The notes under the pieces are model-generated. The model searched no databases. It was not told the origin of the DNA and saw only the letters and a list, made by a program, of their open reading frames with translations. A program made the translations under genes and the position numbers. A stretch of 64,000 nucleotides of DNA from Acholoe squamosa. Lineage: Eukaryota; Annelida; Polychaeta; Phyllodocida; Polynoidae. Where the stretch lies: the NCBI GenBank assembly GCA_949317995.1, contig OX439040.1, forward strand, positions 74,745,972-74,809,971. The letters run 5' to 3'. This document shows, piece after piece, positions 1 through 13,345 of the stretch. Numbering within the stretch: the first letter of the stretch is position 1; every line of letters begins with the position of its first letter.

Positions 1-186
1 CCTCAGTCATAAGCCGGGGATAGACTTTTGGGAAATGCTATAAGCCAATTTGGGGGCCATATTTTCCCCCATTTTCTCTTGAATCTGTTGTATTAAAACC
101 CCAGCAAATCCATACTAAGTTAGTCAAATTAGAAGCCAATTTTGACCAAAAACACCAAAAAAAGATGTCCGGGGTTTTACGGGTAG
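1..186. repeat. Fragment of an 'ATAAGCC' dispersed repeat
   Basis: The first 60 bases contain CATAAGCCGGGGATAGAC followed by TTTTGGGAAATGCTATAAGCC. A similar phrase (ATAAGCCACACCCTGACTTT, then GGGAAATTGCTAAAAGCC) occurs at about 30,470-30,510, so this is probably the end of a dispersed repeat cut by the window edge. No gene is visible. Confidence 0.35.
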
Positions 187-1215
187 TCATCATAATCATC
201 AAGGAGACACACTAACAAGCAGACATCGGAGACTATTTACATGATAACCTCTAAAGCCTTGTATGGTTCTCCGCTTTAAGGTTTCTGTTTTCATGATTAG
301 TAACATGCATCATGACCTGATGACAGCCAAAAGGTAGAGAGCTGTAAAGCAATATATAGCCCATAAAGTGTTAATATGCTTCAGTCCGTTTTCACCTCTG
401 GGAAATCACTTTTTGATAGCATCAAATCTCTCCCAAGGATGATATGACTCATGGGATGAAACTGCTTCAATTGCACTTCAGGATTTCCATCAAGGCAAAG
501 ATGGATATGATATCAATAGTGATTTGGAAGTCTATTACTTGGAGTGATGGATTGTGGGATTTGTGAGGTTATATATGGCGTCTATCAGGTTAGGGGAGGC
601 CAGAATGAGATCTCAGGGAGGGAAGAAGGATAATTCACAACATTCATAAGTAACTTCAGTGTTGAAATAGCTTTGAGTTTCAGTAACCTTTTGTCTCAAG
701 TTCTTATCACTGTTTTTTCAAGCTTTTATTTTTGTTTTTTCAGCCAATCAAACTCATTGCCTGCCATCTCCAAATATCTCATTCTGTCTTTCTTCTTTTT
801 ATTATGCACATCATCTGACATTCTTCCTCCTTCATTCCATGAACAGTTTTTATTCCATAGATCCTCTGTCAACCTTCAATCCCTACCCCCTGTCTCCCTC
901 CACCTTCTCTACCTGTCCTTACTTATCTACGACTCTTAACCATGCACGGTTGGTACACTTTAAGAAATGACTGTTAGATCTATTGACATAAACTGAACAG
1001 TGAATCACACTATTTGTAGTGCAGAAAAGCAGTATAATTTCTATAGACAAACCCCAAAAAAGAGTAGTGTGAACCTATGTGGTAACTCTCTAATTGCCAG
1101 AGAACCACCATTTTTTATGGTTTTTTTTTCCCTTTTAACAGTGTATCCCTCCACCCGCTCTTGTGGTGTTGAGAGGTACCATGTATGAGAGGTACCATGT
1201 AAGAGAGATAAAAAC
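187..1215. repeat. Long 5' repeat, copy A (partial)
   Basis: This stretch aligns by eye with 1,244-2,150 and 5,745-6,820. Shared landmarks in the same order are ACATGATAACCTCTAAAGCC, GGATTTCCATCAAGGCAAAG, a T-rich block near 700-830, and GAGAGGTACCATGT near 1,170-1,200. The copy stops where copies B and C continue. Substitutions and small indels are frequent, so the duplication is not recent. Short reading frames inside are not conserved between the three copies and I do not call them genes. Confidence 0.75.
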
Positions 1216-1243
1216 TTTATCCGGCAAGTCCAGGTCAAGCTAT

Positions 1244-4210
1244 AAACAATTGTCATAATCATCCGGAATAAACCAAACATAGAAACCTACTCTCAAGGTT
1301 TATAACACAGCCGTGGTGAGTAAAATGCATCATGACAGCCAAAGGCTATACTGCAATATAGCACTATAAAGCCTATAAATCATAAAAACACCCCGGTCAG
1401 TACTTACCTCAAGGGAAATAACTATTTTAATAGCATCAAATCTCTCCCTAGGATGATATGACCCATGAGACAAAACTGCTCCAATTTCACCTCAGGATTT
1501 CCATCAAGGCAAAGATAGATTTGACTCCAATAGTGATTTGAAATTTGCAGCAAGTCTATTACATGGAGTGATGGATTGTAGGATCTGTTGAGGTTACCTA
1601 TGTCTACTATCAGGTTGGGGGAGGCCAGACTGACATCTCAAGGAGGAAAGAAGGATAATTCACAAGATTCATAAGTACCTTCAGTGTTGAAATAGCCTTC
1701 AGTTTTGATGACCCTTCATCTCCACTACTCATCTTTTTTGTTATTATCATTGTTTATTTCAAGCTTTTTTATTTGTTTTCCCTACAGCCACTCAATCTCA
1801 TCTGTCTGTTTCCTCCAAAATATATCTCTTTCTGTCTTTTCTTTTATTATGCATATTTCCTGACATTCTACCTCCTTTATTCCATGAAAGGTTATCATTC
1901 CGTAGATGCTATGCCTCATTTTGTTAGCCTTCAATTCCTACTCCCTATCTTATTTGCCTAACACTCTTAATCACATACAGATAGTATGCTGAGAAATGAC
2001 TGTTCAATCTATTGACATGAATTGTACAGTGAATCACCACAATTATGATACAGATAAGCAGTGTAATTTCTCTACACAAACCTTAGAAAACAGTACGGTA
2101 GAGCTATGTGATGAGTGTCCAAATTGCTGAGAGGTACCATGTAAACCCTGAGGGTGAATTTCACCAGATTGGAGATCTTCCTTAATGGATGTAGATACAG
2201 TAAATGAATGCCTGGGTTCAGAGAGGCATCTGTTTGCCTCATAGGGAGGCAGGACAACTTTTAACAGAATTACCCCCACAGAGGTAGAGGCAATATACCA
2301 CCTCAGTGGATTGGTCTGCTCCTAAAAAATGATTGCCTGTGAGGTTTGGTCTGTAATATATTCCTGAAACTACCTATTTATTTCACATTTACACTTCTAT
2401 GCTAACTTAACCACAACATTGACAGTTTCTGTCCCCAGGACTGGCATCGACAAGGGAGGTTAACAACCATGATTCACACTCAATAATGATTAGTACCCAT
2501 ATCCATTGGTTAAAGAAGGCATCTGTGGCCCGACTCGGGGCAGTATCGTTCTGCAGAGAAATGGCCCTGCAGGGGCAGAATAGATTATTACCCAGAAGTG
2601 TCTTGCTGAGTAAGATAGTTTCATTGAAGCCTACAGTACCCTACTTCCTTTCAATCTTTTCACATTTTTTCTATGTTGCCTGAAATAAGTTAGGAAGCAA
2701 GGTGCCAGAATTTGACACTCAGTAATCATAGGCAGTACAGTGTATGTTTTAAAAAGGTTGGGTTACTTTTTACTCTAATTGGGTAGGTTGTTCGTAGAAG
2801 GGTGAAACATAGCATATCTGTCAAACCTGAGCGCACTTTTTTAGTGCATCAGCAGTAGCCTTAAATCTCACTAGGATGACACTGGGGGTTAGGTGATGTA
2901 GAGTGCCATGCAGATCATAAAAAGCATTTTTCTTCGCACATCCAACATGAACAGTTTTGGAGGTCCATTTACTTTCTAATCAGAGTATTGAAACAGCTGT
3001 GTTAATGAGCAGCTGCACTTATTCTAACATAGTGCTTACAGTAATGAAAATCCTGAGATTAACATTAATTATAAATGCATGAATTAGTACCTCTGAATAG
3101 TTTAATGGAGAAGTCCACAATACCAAACTGCACGGAAGTAATTGGATGTGCTACACTAATTACTTAATATTAATGTATAATTGAGTGGACAGGGTTACAT
3201 GATGTTCCCTTGTCCTGCATAACAACATGTGAAGGTGGCATCTGAAGATATGAAAAATGGCTCTTGACGACTCTTGGCCATGACTCGCTCAGTGATTAGC
3301 TCTGCTTAAAATTGCTTAATTCCTTCTCAAATGGACCAAAGCACCCTGCAGTAGTCATGCAAATGCCTGTGAATAGGTTGGATTGGCATGCAGGGTGTTA
3401 AGGGGAATTTAATTTCTAAGGAGCAGATGTTTATTGTTCCACTGCTCTTTTGATATCTTTGCATAGACATCTATGATGGTCGATGCAAGGTTGAAATATG
3501 GTTGGACTTGAAATTAGACACAACAGAATCAAGTCATGTGCAACTTAACAGTTAAAGATCAATGCTGATTCAACCTCTGTATTCTATGTTGATTCTTCAT
3601 ATAATATGGTGTCAAGGTTGATATTTGTCAGTTGACACATAAGTCAAACTGTTGCCAATGCTGATTAACAAGAAGGTAGTGCAGCTGAATACTCAGGCTT
3701 TGAGGCTACAATATGGCACATGGTGTAAAACATAATATACCAAGGTCTCAAAACTCTGAGAGGCATTCTCTAAACTCTCAGCTATAATTCTGCCTGCATC
3801 TGTCATGTTCTCACCCTCTCTTTTCCTCCCCTCCCAACCTGCTCTGGCCCTCTCTCCCTCCCCATGACTCCAAACCGAACACTGATGTTATTCATGAAAA
3901 TATGCCCCTAAAAGCTGCTCAGCTCAATGCTCTACACTGCTAGCTTTATGTAAACATACTTCTTTCAATAGAACTACTCTCCAACCCCCCAACCCCTTCA
4001 AACTAATATAAACATTCAGTTCTCCATAGTGCACTGTTCCTCCACAATTTTAACCCAAAGGCCCTTCAGGGGCTGTATGGTCCAATGTACTTCAAAGATG
4101 AAATCAAACAAGGGCCTACAAGATGACAGGTTATTTTCTTGATAAATATAACTTTTTGTCCAAGAACTCTCCAAAGCCATCACTGCAACCTAAAGCATTT
4201 CCTTCAACTC
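1244..4210. repeat. Long 5' repeat, copy B (with extra internal segment)
   Basis: This is the longest copy. It matches copy C in two blocks: about 1,244-2,450 with 5,745-7,130, and about 3,270-4,165 with 7,180-8,165. Shared landmarks include CTTCTCAAATGGACCAAAGC and CTTGATAAATATAAC. The segment at about 2,460-3,265 has no counterpart in copy C, so it is either an insertion in B or a deletion in C. No long open frame survives in more than one copy. Confidence 0.7.
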
Positions 4211-5744
4211 AAGGTATACACCAACTTTCCACAGGTGAGAACTGATTTAGGCTGCCTTAGTGTAGTATTTGACAATTTGCCAACATGCATTGAGACATCA
4301 GACAAAACGTAATCTTAAAGGGTTTAAGCCCAATGAATTCCAGTCACAATTCTGAGATAGTTATTTGGACAATAGGAATTAGATTTGATTGCTTTTGTGT
4401 AATAATTTTCCCTTGCACAAAAGAAAAACCCTGGTGTTGCACATTCTGGACAGAATAGTGAGATACTCACTTGCCATGTAATATATAGTAGTGGTAATGT
4501 GGGGGCATCTTTCATGTATGATATTGACATGTTAGCAACCCAGTATAGTGGTAGCTTAGCTCTTTGGTGCACAAAAACAGTGATAGTGAATAATCCATCA
4601 GAGGTAGTTTTGTTCATTATGAAGACAAATGGTGAGTGAGCTTGATGAATCCTGTCATCCTTAATTGGTTAGGATGTTAGGATCCACTTCAACTGATTGA
4701 TATCTATATAGTCTACCTGTACCTACCTGACTGAATAACTGTAGAATCTTGTAGGACCATGCACATCATGAGCCGTCATAATGGAATCTGATTTTAACAG
4801 ATGAAATACAATGGTCAATTGGCCTCTTGATAAAGTCTGCTTAAACGATGTTATGGTTGTTTCTGTTTTCACAGAAAGGTTAGAGACACTAACTGTTGTC
4901 AATCACAAAATTGTTAATTGCTTATATCTCATGTTTAAGGCTTGTCTCTATACAGGGAGGGGTGGTCTGAATGTCTTATGATGTTTGCCCGTTGAGAAAC
5001 CACCCCATAATACAAACAGTAAGTACCTGCCTAGAATGTACCATCTTATGGTGGATGCCCATTCAGACTCTGCATGGGCCACCACAGGCACCACTCTGAT
5101 ATTAATAGTTCTTGCTGCCAGGGGCTTGTCTAATTAAAGGGAGATCACTTACATTACCACTGAGATGTAAGGAAATAATGAACTTGAGCTGGGCACTCTT
5201 GACAACCATCAAAAATACTTTTTATCTAAATATTCCTGAGTTATTCCTACGGAGTGCTCTAAATGTATGCAGTAAGGACCGTAGATATATAGGCTTGTAG
5301 CAGGTTGATTGTGTAACCAAGAGTGAAGAGGATGTGTCTCAAGGTGCTCTGTTATGAAAGAAAGGTATGCCTGCAAATGACAATGCTATTCCTGTTGGGA
5401 TTTTGGTACTGCTTGAAAGTTGTAATAACCTACTAAGGAAACAGGACCTGGAATTTTCAGTCCTCTTCATTCATATTAACTAGTCCCTTTAAAGGTGGTG
5501 GCTTATTGAACAATGTTTTGTTGGGATGAAATAAATACCAGTACGTCTGACTGAAGAACATATGCCACAAAAAAAAGTCACTAAATGGCAGCCTGCTGAG
5601 AATGATCAGTTACACTGCTATGTCAGCCCTTTATGTTTATATCATACATATTTCCTGTTACTAATTACCAAGACTTGACACCTAGCACCAAAGTTTCTGA
5701 GGACATCACATTGCAGAAAGTCTGTCATCTTGTCAATTAGTGCT
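4211..5744. other. Gene-free stretch, nothing recognised
   Basis: I see no long open frame, no terminal inverted repeat and no obvious tandem array here. It separates copies B and C of the long repeat. Confidence 0.6.
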
Positions 5745-8053
5745 ACAAACAGTTGCCATAATCATACAGAACTCATCCAACATGGAGACCCATTTTATCT
5801 CTAGAGCTGTACATGGACTATTGAAATTTATTGTATAGGTGTTCACATGATAACTTTCAAAGACTTGTATGGTTCTCAGCTTTAAGGTCTCTGTTTTTTT
5901 AATAACAGCCCTGTGGAGTAAAATGCGTAAAGACAGCAAAGGAGTATGGTGTAGTAAAGAACTATGTAGATCATTGTTAAAACACCCCGGTTTTCACCTT
6001 GGGAAAATTACCTCTGTAGTAACATCAAATATTTCCCAAGGATGATGTGACCCATGGGACGAAACTGCTTCAATTGCACTTCAGGATTTCCATCAAGGCA
6101 AAGATAGATGTGACATCAATAGTGATTTGGTATGTGCTATCACAGGAGGTCTATAACATGGATTGATGGATTATGGGATTTGGTGAGGTTATCTATAGCT
6201 GCTTTCAGGAAGGGAGAAGTTAGGATGTCAGGGAGGGAGGAAGAAGGATTATTCACAAGATTCACAAGATCATTTAGTGTCGAAATGGCTTTCAGTTCCA
6301 AGACCCCTTCATCAAAGTGAGTCAATACTTTATTTGTTTATTCCTGCCTCATTTTTGTTTTACCTAAAGCCACTCAATCTCATCTGTCAACCTCCTCCAA
6401 CTATAGCTATTTCTGTTTTTCTTTCCTTTTGTTATGCACATCTTCTGACATTCTACCTCCTTCATTCCATGAATGGATCTTATTCCATAGATCCTATGCC
6501 TACATTTTGTCAGCCTTCAATTCCTACTTCTTGTCTCCTTCCACCTTCTCTACCTTTCCTTACTTACCTACCACTTAACCAAACACAGTTGGTACACTCT
6601 AAGAAATGACTGTTCAATCTAACAACATAAACTAGACACTGAATTGCTGTATTTTTCATACTGATGAATAGTGTAATTTCTATAAACAAGCCTCAGAAAA
6701 CAGTGTTGTAAAGCTATATGATAAGTCTCCAATTGCCAGAGAACTACCATGGCTTGATGGCATTTTCTTTATAGTTTACCTCCTCCTGTCGTCATGGTAA
6801 TGAGAGGTACCACGTAAACCGCAGGAGTGAACCTCACCAGATTGAAGATCTACCTTAATGGAAGTAGGTCTGCATTCAATGATTGCCTTAGTTCAGGGAG
6901 GCATCTGTTGGCCCCACAGGGAGGCAAGACAACTTTAAACAGAATTACCCCAACTAAGGTAGAGGAGATATATCACCTCAGTGGATCGGTCTGCTCCTGA
7001 AGACCAAGTGCCTGTATGCTTTGGTCTGTAATATCTCCCTGAAACTGACTCTTCCTTTCACATTTAGACTCCTTCTCTCCCTTTACCACAACATTGACAG
7101 TTTCTGCCCAAAGGACTGCAGGCATCTCTAACGCCCCTACGGGCCAAAGTGCGAAAAACATGAAAGCTGCCTCCAGAAACCTTTTGGTCATGAGTCTCTC
7201 AGTGGTTTGCTCTCTTTAAGATGCCTTAATTGCTTCTCAAATGGACCAAAGCACCCTACAGTAGTCATGCTTCTGTGAGTGTGTTTAATTTAGCGCACAC
7301 TGTTCACTTTGATTTCTGTGCATCTTTAGCTTATCATTCAACTGTTCTCTTCATAACTTTGCATAGAGAGAGATTCAAGGTTTCAACATGGTTGATTTTG
7401 ACATTTGACATAAGGCAATCAAATCATATTTGATTTGACATCTAACCATTTATGCTGACTCAACTTTTGCACTTTAGATATTGGCAGATTGCATGACAAT
7501 TCCTATTTGTTACTTGATTAAATACTGCTATATAAACCTGCTGCACGGGTATACTGCCGGACAGGGTGGTTTCATTTTCTCACTGTCTCTCATGTTCTTC
7601 TTCTCTCCCTTTTCCCAATCTCCATCCTCCCACTCTGCCTCCTTGCTCACTGTCCAATGACTCCATCCCAAACACTGATGTTATTCATGAAAATATGACT
7701 TTATCAGCTGCCTAGGTCAGTGCTCCAGACTGCTAACTTTATATAAACACATACTGCTTTCTACAGAACCACTCTTTTACCTCTGCAACATGGCACCATT
7801 AACATTCAGCTTTGCAGAGAACAGCAATGCACACTGCTCTTCAACACCGTTAGCACTGAAACCCCTCTGCTGTATAAAACTTCTAAGTTGATGCTCGTTG
7901 GATGGCATAATGCCTCTCCTGATGTCACTGTTCACACCTTTCTCTCTTCCATGCTCTACTGTTCAAGGGTCTCGAATAAGCGCCAGGTATTGAAATCAAT
8001 AAATACCCAGGCACTTAAATTGGCCACTACGGTCTCTCCCCCCTCCCTCAATG

Positions 8054-8086
<33 letters not shown>

Positions 8087-8215
8087 ATCTATATCTCTCA
8101 TCCAAAGCCAAGGGTCTGGGGCCTCCTGATGACAGCTTATTTACTTGATAAATATAACCTTTTTTCTGAGAACTCCAATCTTACCCTGCTCTTGCAATTG
8201 TCAGGTGTAGGACCC
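5745..8215. repeat. Long 5' repeat, copy C
   Basis: It is colinear with copy B (see 1,244-4,210). It lacks the roughly 800-bp middle segment of B but carries its own insertion near 7,965-8,098, made of a fragment of the ACCGTA-type MITE and a TC microsatellite. The order of shared landmarks argues for duplication of one unit rather than chance assembly of smaller repeats. Confidence 0.7.
7965..8098. repeat. ACCGTA-type MITE fragment plus TC microsatellite
   Basis: GTCTCGAATAAGCGCC and TTAAATTGGCCACTACGGT are the reverse complement of phrases in the complete element at 26,138-26,333. This is immediately followed by a run of CTCTCT at about 8,050-8,090. It sits inside long-repeat copy C only, so it arrived after the duplication. 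Confidence 0.55.
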
Positions 8216-8402
8216 TTCCCCTACTGCCATGGTTATATATACACATGGCTGTTTCTATTGAACACAGCTATTGCATTGTGGCCCACCACATGCCAAGGCG
8301 TGGCGGCACTCATTTCCTGACACACCATAATACAGTAATGGCCTTTATAAGCACTGTGTCATTAATAGGTGCCATAGGTATAGTTGCATTGAAATCAAAG
8401 AG

Positions 8403-8632
8403 TACCCAGCAAATTGTCGTCATCTGTCGCCATGATTGGTCATCAATGGTGACTCCTTTTTTTTTGAGTGATAACTCATTCCGTCATCTTTTGCCACTGT
8501 GTGTTAGACTCACTTGGCATAGCAATTGCTACTCCTGGTGATCTTGTGCTATAACGACGTCGTGTTCCATCTAGCGACATGTGTGAGCCACTTCACACAG
8601 GTTGACGAGGACTCACGACAATTTGCTGGGTA
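8403..8632. mobile_element. Small TIR element, 18-bp perfect TIRs
   Basis: The left end reads TACCCAGCAAATTGTCGT and the right end is its exact reverse complement, 230 bp apart. If the outer TA is counted as target duplication, the TIR is 16 bp with TA flanks, as for Tc1/mariner-type non-autonomous elements. There is no coding capacity. The superfamily assignment is inferred only from the TA. Confidence 0.65.
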
Positions 8633-9043
8633 ATGTATAAGATAATTAAGTCTTGAATAAGCACCGGTCTTACATTAGAGCAGATGTAGGTTAAAATATA
8701 GAGGCACTTGGATGCTTATACTATGGTATGAGGCTCAGCTTATATGCATGGATAGTCCCTTCCAACAGGATTGGCCAAAGTTTTGAGGTGCACCTCATAG
8801 CTGCGGATACCCTACTAAAGAACAGCACTTAACTGCTCACGATTAAGCTCTCGGTGCTACATACAGCATTTCCATATACACAAGGTGGCAAGTATTAAGT
8901 CACCTACCATACAACATAACCATCAATGGTAGCATTGTGCTTGGACCCTTTATTGTGCTTTTACACATCATGCCCCTGGTTGTAATGTAATACCTGAGTA
9001 ACGAGAGGGTTGCTACAGTACAGACATTCAGCATGATGTACCA

Positions 9044-9310
9044 GGAGGCCATTTCTCAATGTAAGTACTACGACTGCACACAGCCACTATGATTTAAAAA
9101 TGCAATGAATATGCCAGGCTATCGTAGGAACTGCCCTATGACTGCTCACTACGATAAGCAGCTATGGAGTAATTACGTAAGGTTTAGTAGGGCAGTTGTA
9201 CTGGTGCAGACATTAGGGACTACTACTGCATGGTACTGTTAAGGCCAAATTGCTAGGTTCTCACTACGATTTAAAGGACAGCAGTCGTAGTGTGTTAAGA
9301 AATGGCCTCC
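9044..9310. mobile_element. MITE, GGAGGCCATTTCT family, copy 1
   Basis: The termini are GGAGGCCATTTCTCAA at the left and TTAAGAAATGGCCTCC at the right. The inverted similarity continues inward for about 30 bp (CTACGACTG against CAGTCGTAG). Length is 267 bp with no open frame. A second, longer member lies at 26,420-26,843. Confidence 0.75.
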
Positions 9311-10898
9311 AGTACAGTAACCCTCACTGTATTGGTGCTAAGAAACCTGCATGAAGGTATCATGTGGCCCTCTTAGGCTTAGAGGGTATCATTACTGTCC
9401 AATTCATTAGTCCGTGTATACAAAGTGCTAACTCTGGGAAACGTACAGTACCACATGACCACATGGATCACGTGATCTACACCTCGGGGTCCCTGGTTAA
9501 TGAATAGCCAGAGTTCCTAGAGTGCATGTGAAACACAGATCTGAGCTGTAGTGGTATAGATATGTTATGGAGAACCTGAATCGAACCAAAAGGTGGTTCC
9601 TTTTGCCAATTCTGCTAGCCAGCACGTCTTTGGTGCACCCTGCTGGATCTAGCCTTTTCAAGGGCTGCATAAAATCATGCATCATTACAAAAAAAAAACA
9701 CTGACAATGAGAAGGATACAATTTTCAGGTTTAAATCATCTGAAGACTCATAATTGAAGAAGGGAAATCGGGAGGGCCTGAGTGTGGCCTTAATTAGCGT
9801 TATTGATGAGGGAAAGCTGCCCTTCTCCCCACTCCTACCTGTCCTCCACCTCTGGCTGCCAATATTGATGAAGCCCTGGATGGGCATCCTTCTGTCATAT
9901 TTAGGCTAGATTTTTAATAAATGTCTGTCACATGCCATGTCATTATTTTTCTTCACCTGTCAGATGTGAGGTCCCTGTCAAATGTGACAAAAGGTCATTT
10001 CATCACGTCAAATATATGGCTTTAGGAGGCTGTAATTCATATTACCTTTGGGGTGGCTAGTCAATAATCACAGGGAGCATCTAGTAAATTATATCAACGA
10101 TGTGTCTTAAAAATCGAAATATATTTTGTACAAGGTGTATACCAAATGCTGTAAGGTAATGAGGAAATTATGACTCATTGAGGGTATTACAAATTATTTT
10201 TTCCCTAGTTTCATATGCATACGGTGAGATAGTATCATTGCCATAAGACGCCAAAGGAGTGTTGGTAAGCAGACTCCGCAGCACTCCATTGGTGCAGCAT
10301 CACGACCAATACACATGAATCACTCCTGCATCAGTAGCCTTTAAGGGCTTAGATGATGGTTCCTTAGAACAGTGCATGCAAGCTATCCAACTCTCATAAC
10401 CCTTTTGCACTTTGAACAATGCATGTCTGCCTTAAGTAAAGTGGTTCCCCCTTGGCACTCTTGTCTTTTCGTAAAATATGGTCAGAGTCACTTAGCACTT
10501 CATTCTTTTTGTGCCAAGAACGTCAAGGGTTGCGTGAGGCCTCTAGGTTCATGTTGCACGGGCAGCATGATGCTCACCTCTGACGTAGTCCTAAAATGTG
10601 TAATACTACTTAGTTTGTTGTTAAGAGAGTGATAGTTTATAAACAGAATAGTGTGGTGGGTATGAACGCGGTTGAGGGCAAAATATTTTCGACCCCTTGA
10701 CTTTCCATATATCCACTTGCAAACACACCACCCCCCCCCCCCTGTTGATTTCTCCCTAAGTTAGAAGCCTTTGTATTTGAATCTGATGTGTATGCATAGA
10801 AACATGTTAAGGTGGGAAGAATTGCAATAAGGATAAATATGATTTTCTAATTGCACTAGAGGTAAAAACAGGAGGCTTAATACTGCTTAATTTGATAC
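9311..10898. other. Gene-free stretch with a weak dispersed-repeat fragment
   Basis: No gene was recognised. Around 10,225-10,350 there is a weak copy of the 'CATCATGCC' dispersed family also seen at 13,140, 14,600, 18,575, 25,240 and 29,000. There is a C-rich homopolymer run at about 10,730-10,742. Confidence 0.5.
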
Positions 10899-11263
10899 CT
10901 GGAGGGTGTTGCTCCTATTGTAAAAAGAGCTGTGAGTATGTGCCCTCTTTTCTAAACAAGTCATGCACCGCTTCACCTAAGTACTTGCACTCACCACATT
11001 CGTCTGAAAAGTCACCTGCCTTGTTTAAGATAGAGAGAGCTGCACTACCAGGTACCTACTCATGTCACATGCTCTATAGTTTATTATACTGACTGACTTC
11101 TCCCAACTAGGTACCTACTAAATTCCCCCCTTTTTAGCACTGTACTTGAATGACCACTTGTGAGCAACAAAAGGGACAAGTTATAGCTACATGAAAAGAA
11201 GGACTGGAAACAAGGGCATTTTTAGTCAGCTCTTCCTTTTACTATAGGAGCAACACCCTCCAG
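10899..11263. mobile_element. TIR element, GGAGGGTGTTGCTCC family, copy A
   Basis: The left end is CTGGAGGGTGTTGCTCCTAT and the right end is ATAGGAGCAACACCCTCCAG. The inverted match extends inward to the AGAGCTG sequence. Copies or parts of it occur at 19,559-19,836, 24,211-24,583 and 24,584-24,829. There is no transposase frame, so this is a non-autonomous element of about 365 bp. Confidence 0.8.
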
Positions 11264-11394
11264 ACGATTGCATGCGACAGGAAATGTGTTGCCCACGGTC
11301 CCATATTCTCTACACTCTCAGCAGTGACTGTTAAAGCTACCAGCCATCCCCTTAAACTGTCTACACATATCCCTGCTATAGTCACACTGCAAAA

Positions 11395-12284
11395 ATGGTG
11401 TTTAGATTTTAAACATGTTTAGGTCTAAACACGTTTAAAACCTAAACATATAGGGCAGTTAGGTGTCTCATCGACTACACATTTAGGAAATGAACACTTT
11501 TATTCTAATTACATAAACATTTACGCTAAACATGTTTAGATGTTTAGAGTTGAAACAGTTGAATAATAGGTGTTTAGATTTAAACATCAATATGTTTAGA
11601 TATTGGATGTTGAATCCACACCAGGTAGCAGCACTACCTATGAATGGACTATCTGCACATAGTTATAATCAATTGTTGTGACAAATGTCCCCAAATCCCA
11701 TGTTTATCATGGTTTCATTTTATAGAATGTCATGTGAAAGAAAGGGCAATAGAAAATTGACTAGATTCACCTTATGCCACCATCATTAGCATTAAATAAT
11801 CAATAAGCTCCATGCCTGACACCTATTTGATGTTATTCTGGAATAGATAAGGCAATGTCCTTCCTGCCAAGCTGTTGTACTTTCTCAAGTCTCTCATTCT
11901 GATGCAGTGTGTAATACATGTACATGTATATAGCTGTGGCTGACATCTTTGGAGACTTTGACAAGTAAATACCTGCTGACCCCCCCCCCCAAGTAAATGA
12001 GAAAACAAACAAAATATATCTCTTTTTTTAATGCATACATGTCTGCAAACCTTAACCCTCCATCAAATCATTTAATCATCTAAACACAAAAATTCATAAA
12101 CACCTAAACACAAAAATTCATAGATATCTAAACACAAAGTTTTAACCTAAACACCTACATTTCTAAACACTTGAGCTAAGCACATTGTTTGGCTAAACAT
12201 GTTTAGGAAGTTAATGTGATTACAAAAACGTTGCAAGAATATGTTTAGAATTGTGTTTACGATCTAAACACCATTTTTGCAGTG
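11395..12284. mobile_element. Non-autonomous DNA transposon with CACTG termini
   Basis: The left end CACTGCAAAAATGGTGTTTA is matched by the reverse complement at 12,265-12,284. The element is about 890 bp. The interior is full of short AAACATGTTTA-type palindromes and repeats such as TAAACACAAAAATTCATA. Both flanks show CA next to the ends, which may be a 2-bp target duplication. CACTG ends recall CACTA/EnSpm-like elements, but without a transposase that is only a suggestion. Confidence 0.75.
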
Positions 12285-13139
12285 CAGACAGTGTAATTTA
12301 AAGGATGAATATACTAATGCACTGTATCATAAGGAATCCCCATGATATTAATGAGAAAACCTGGCCAATAAACACAATACTGGTATGATGCAGCCTTAAT
12401 CAACTCCAGCAGCTATATGAAATATGGACAGTCCCATCCCTCCATCACTCTATCCACTCAGGGTATTGAGACCCTCCCACTTACCTTCACATAGCCTATG
12501 TGCATTCAGCAGTTAAACCCCCTCAGAGCCGGGTCCATCAGACAGTACTATTTCATACATGAGGGCATAGCATACAAGAACCAATCCAACACCTCCAGCT
12601 TTACTCATTCTCTTTCAACTTCTAGCTGCAGACATTTCTTAATATAATACTACTGTCACACTCATGAGTGGCAATTTAGGCTCATCATGTCAATTTGGTT
12701 GTGCAATAATCAATTGCTGGGTCAGCATGAATTAAAGACTGATACTGCAGCAACTAGGGTAGTTACTCACCTGCACTGCATTAATGCAATAAGGGCAATG
12801 GGAACTACCTATTACAGGTTAAATATAAAGGCAGATATATCATGGTATTAATAGGGTTATGTAATATATACCCAACGTCTCATATACTAATGTAACCCAG
12901 GGGTATGTTTCAGAATGATTAACGATCGCCAGATGCCCATACGATGCCTATAAACAAGTTTATTGGAAATGATGATGGGTGGGATACAAACGACCCATGG
13001 CGCTTTGCACTCCTCATGTTTCTTAACCGCCTTCTCCTTTTTGATAGTTGTATAACATGTGAGATCACAACTACTTACCATTTGCCCCTTAAGGCAGCTC
13101 AGGTATTAATGCATTATACCCATTGGCCGGATACCAATT
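12285..13139. other. Gene-free stretch
   Basis: No gene, array or clear TIR pair was recognised. Only short frames are present on either strand. Confidence 0.5.
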
Positions 13140-13345
13140 AAACAGCATGATACGTGAATGCAGCCCTAGCGAGTAACTCACCAAAGCTACATTTAAGTAT
13201 CATGCCTACAGGTTTGATACACCCTCTGAGAATTGGCATGATGCTCCAATGAAGTGCTGTTGAGCACTCCTGCCAGTACTTCATTGGTTCATCATGGCAA
13301 CAAATGGACATGATGCACTCATGCATCAGCGGCCCTTAGAGAGCG
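13140..13345. repeat. 'CATCATGCC' dispersed repeat copy
   Basis: It shares ordered phrases with the copies at 14,600-14,975 and 29,000-29,230: GAGTAACTCACC, then a CTACAG phrase, then CCAATGAAGTGCT, TTCATTGGTTCA and GGACATGATGCACTC. ATGATGC and GCATCAT motifs in both orientations suggest a partly palindromic short element. It contains no coding sequence. Confidence 0.55.

Noticed and set aside
6140..6325. Possible conserved exon on the minus strand in the long 5' repeat
   Set aside because: The corresponding frame is interrupted in the other two copies.
9565..9625. Possible tRNA or tRNA-derived SINE on the minus strand (GGTTCGATTC box-B-like)
   Set aside because: The T-arm stem does not pair and no convincing A box or acceptor stem could be laid out.
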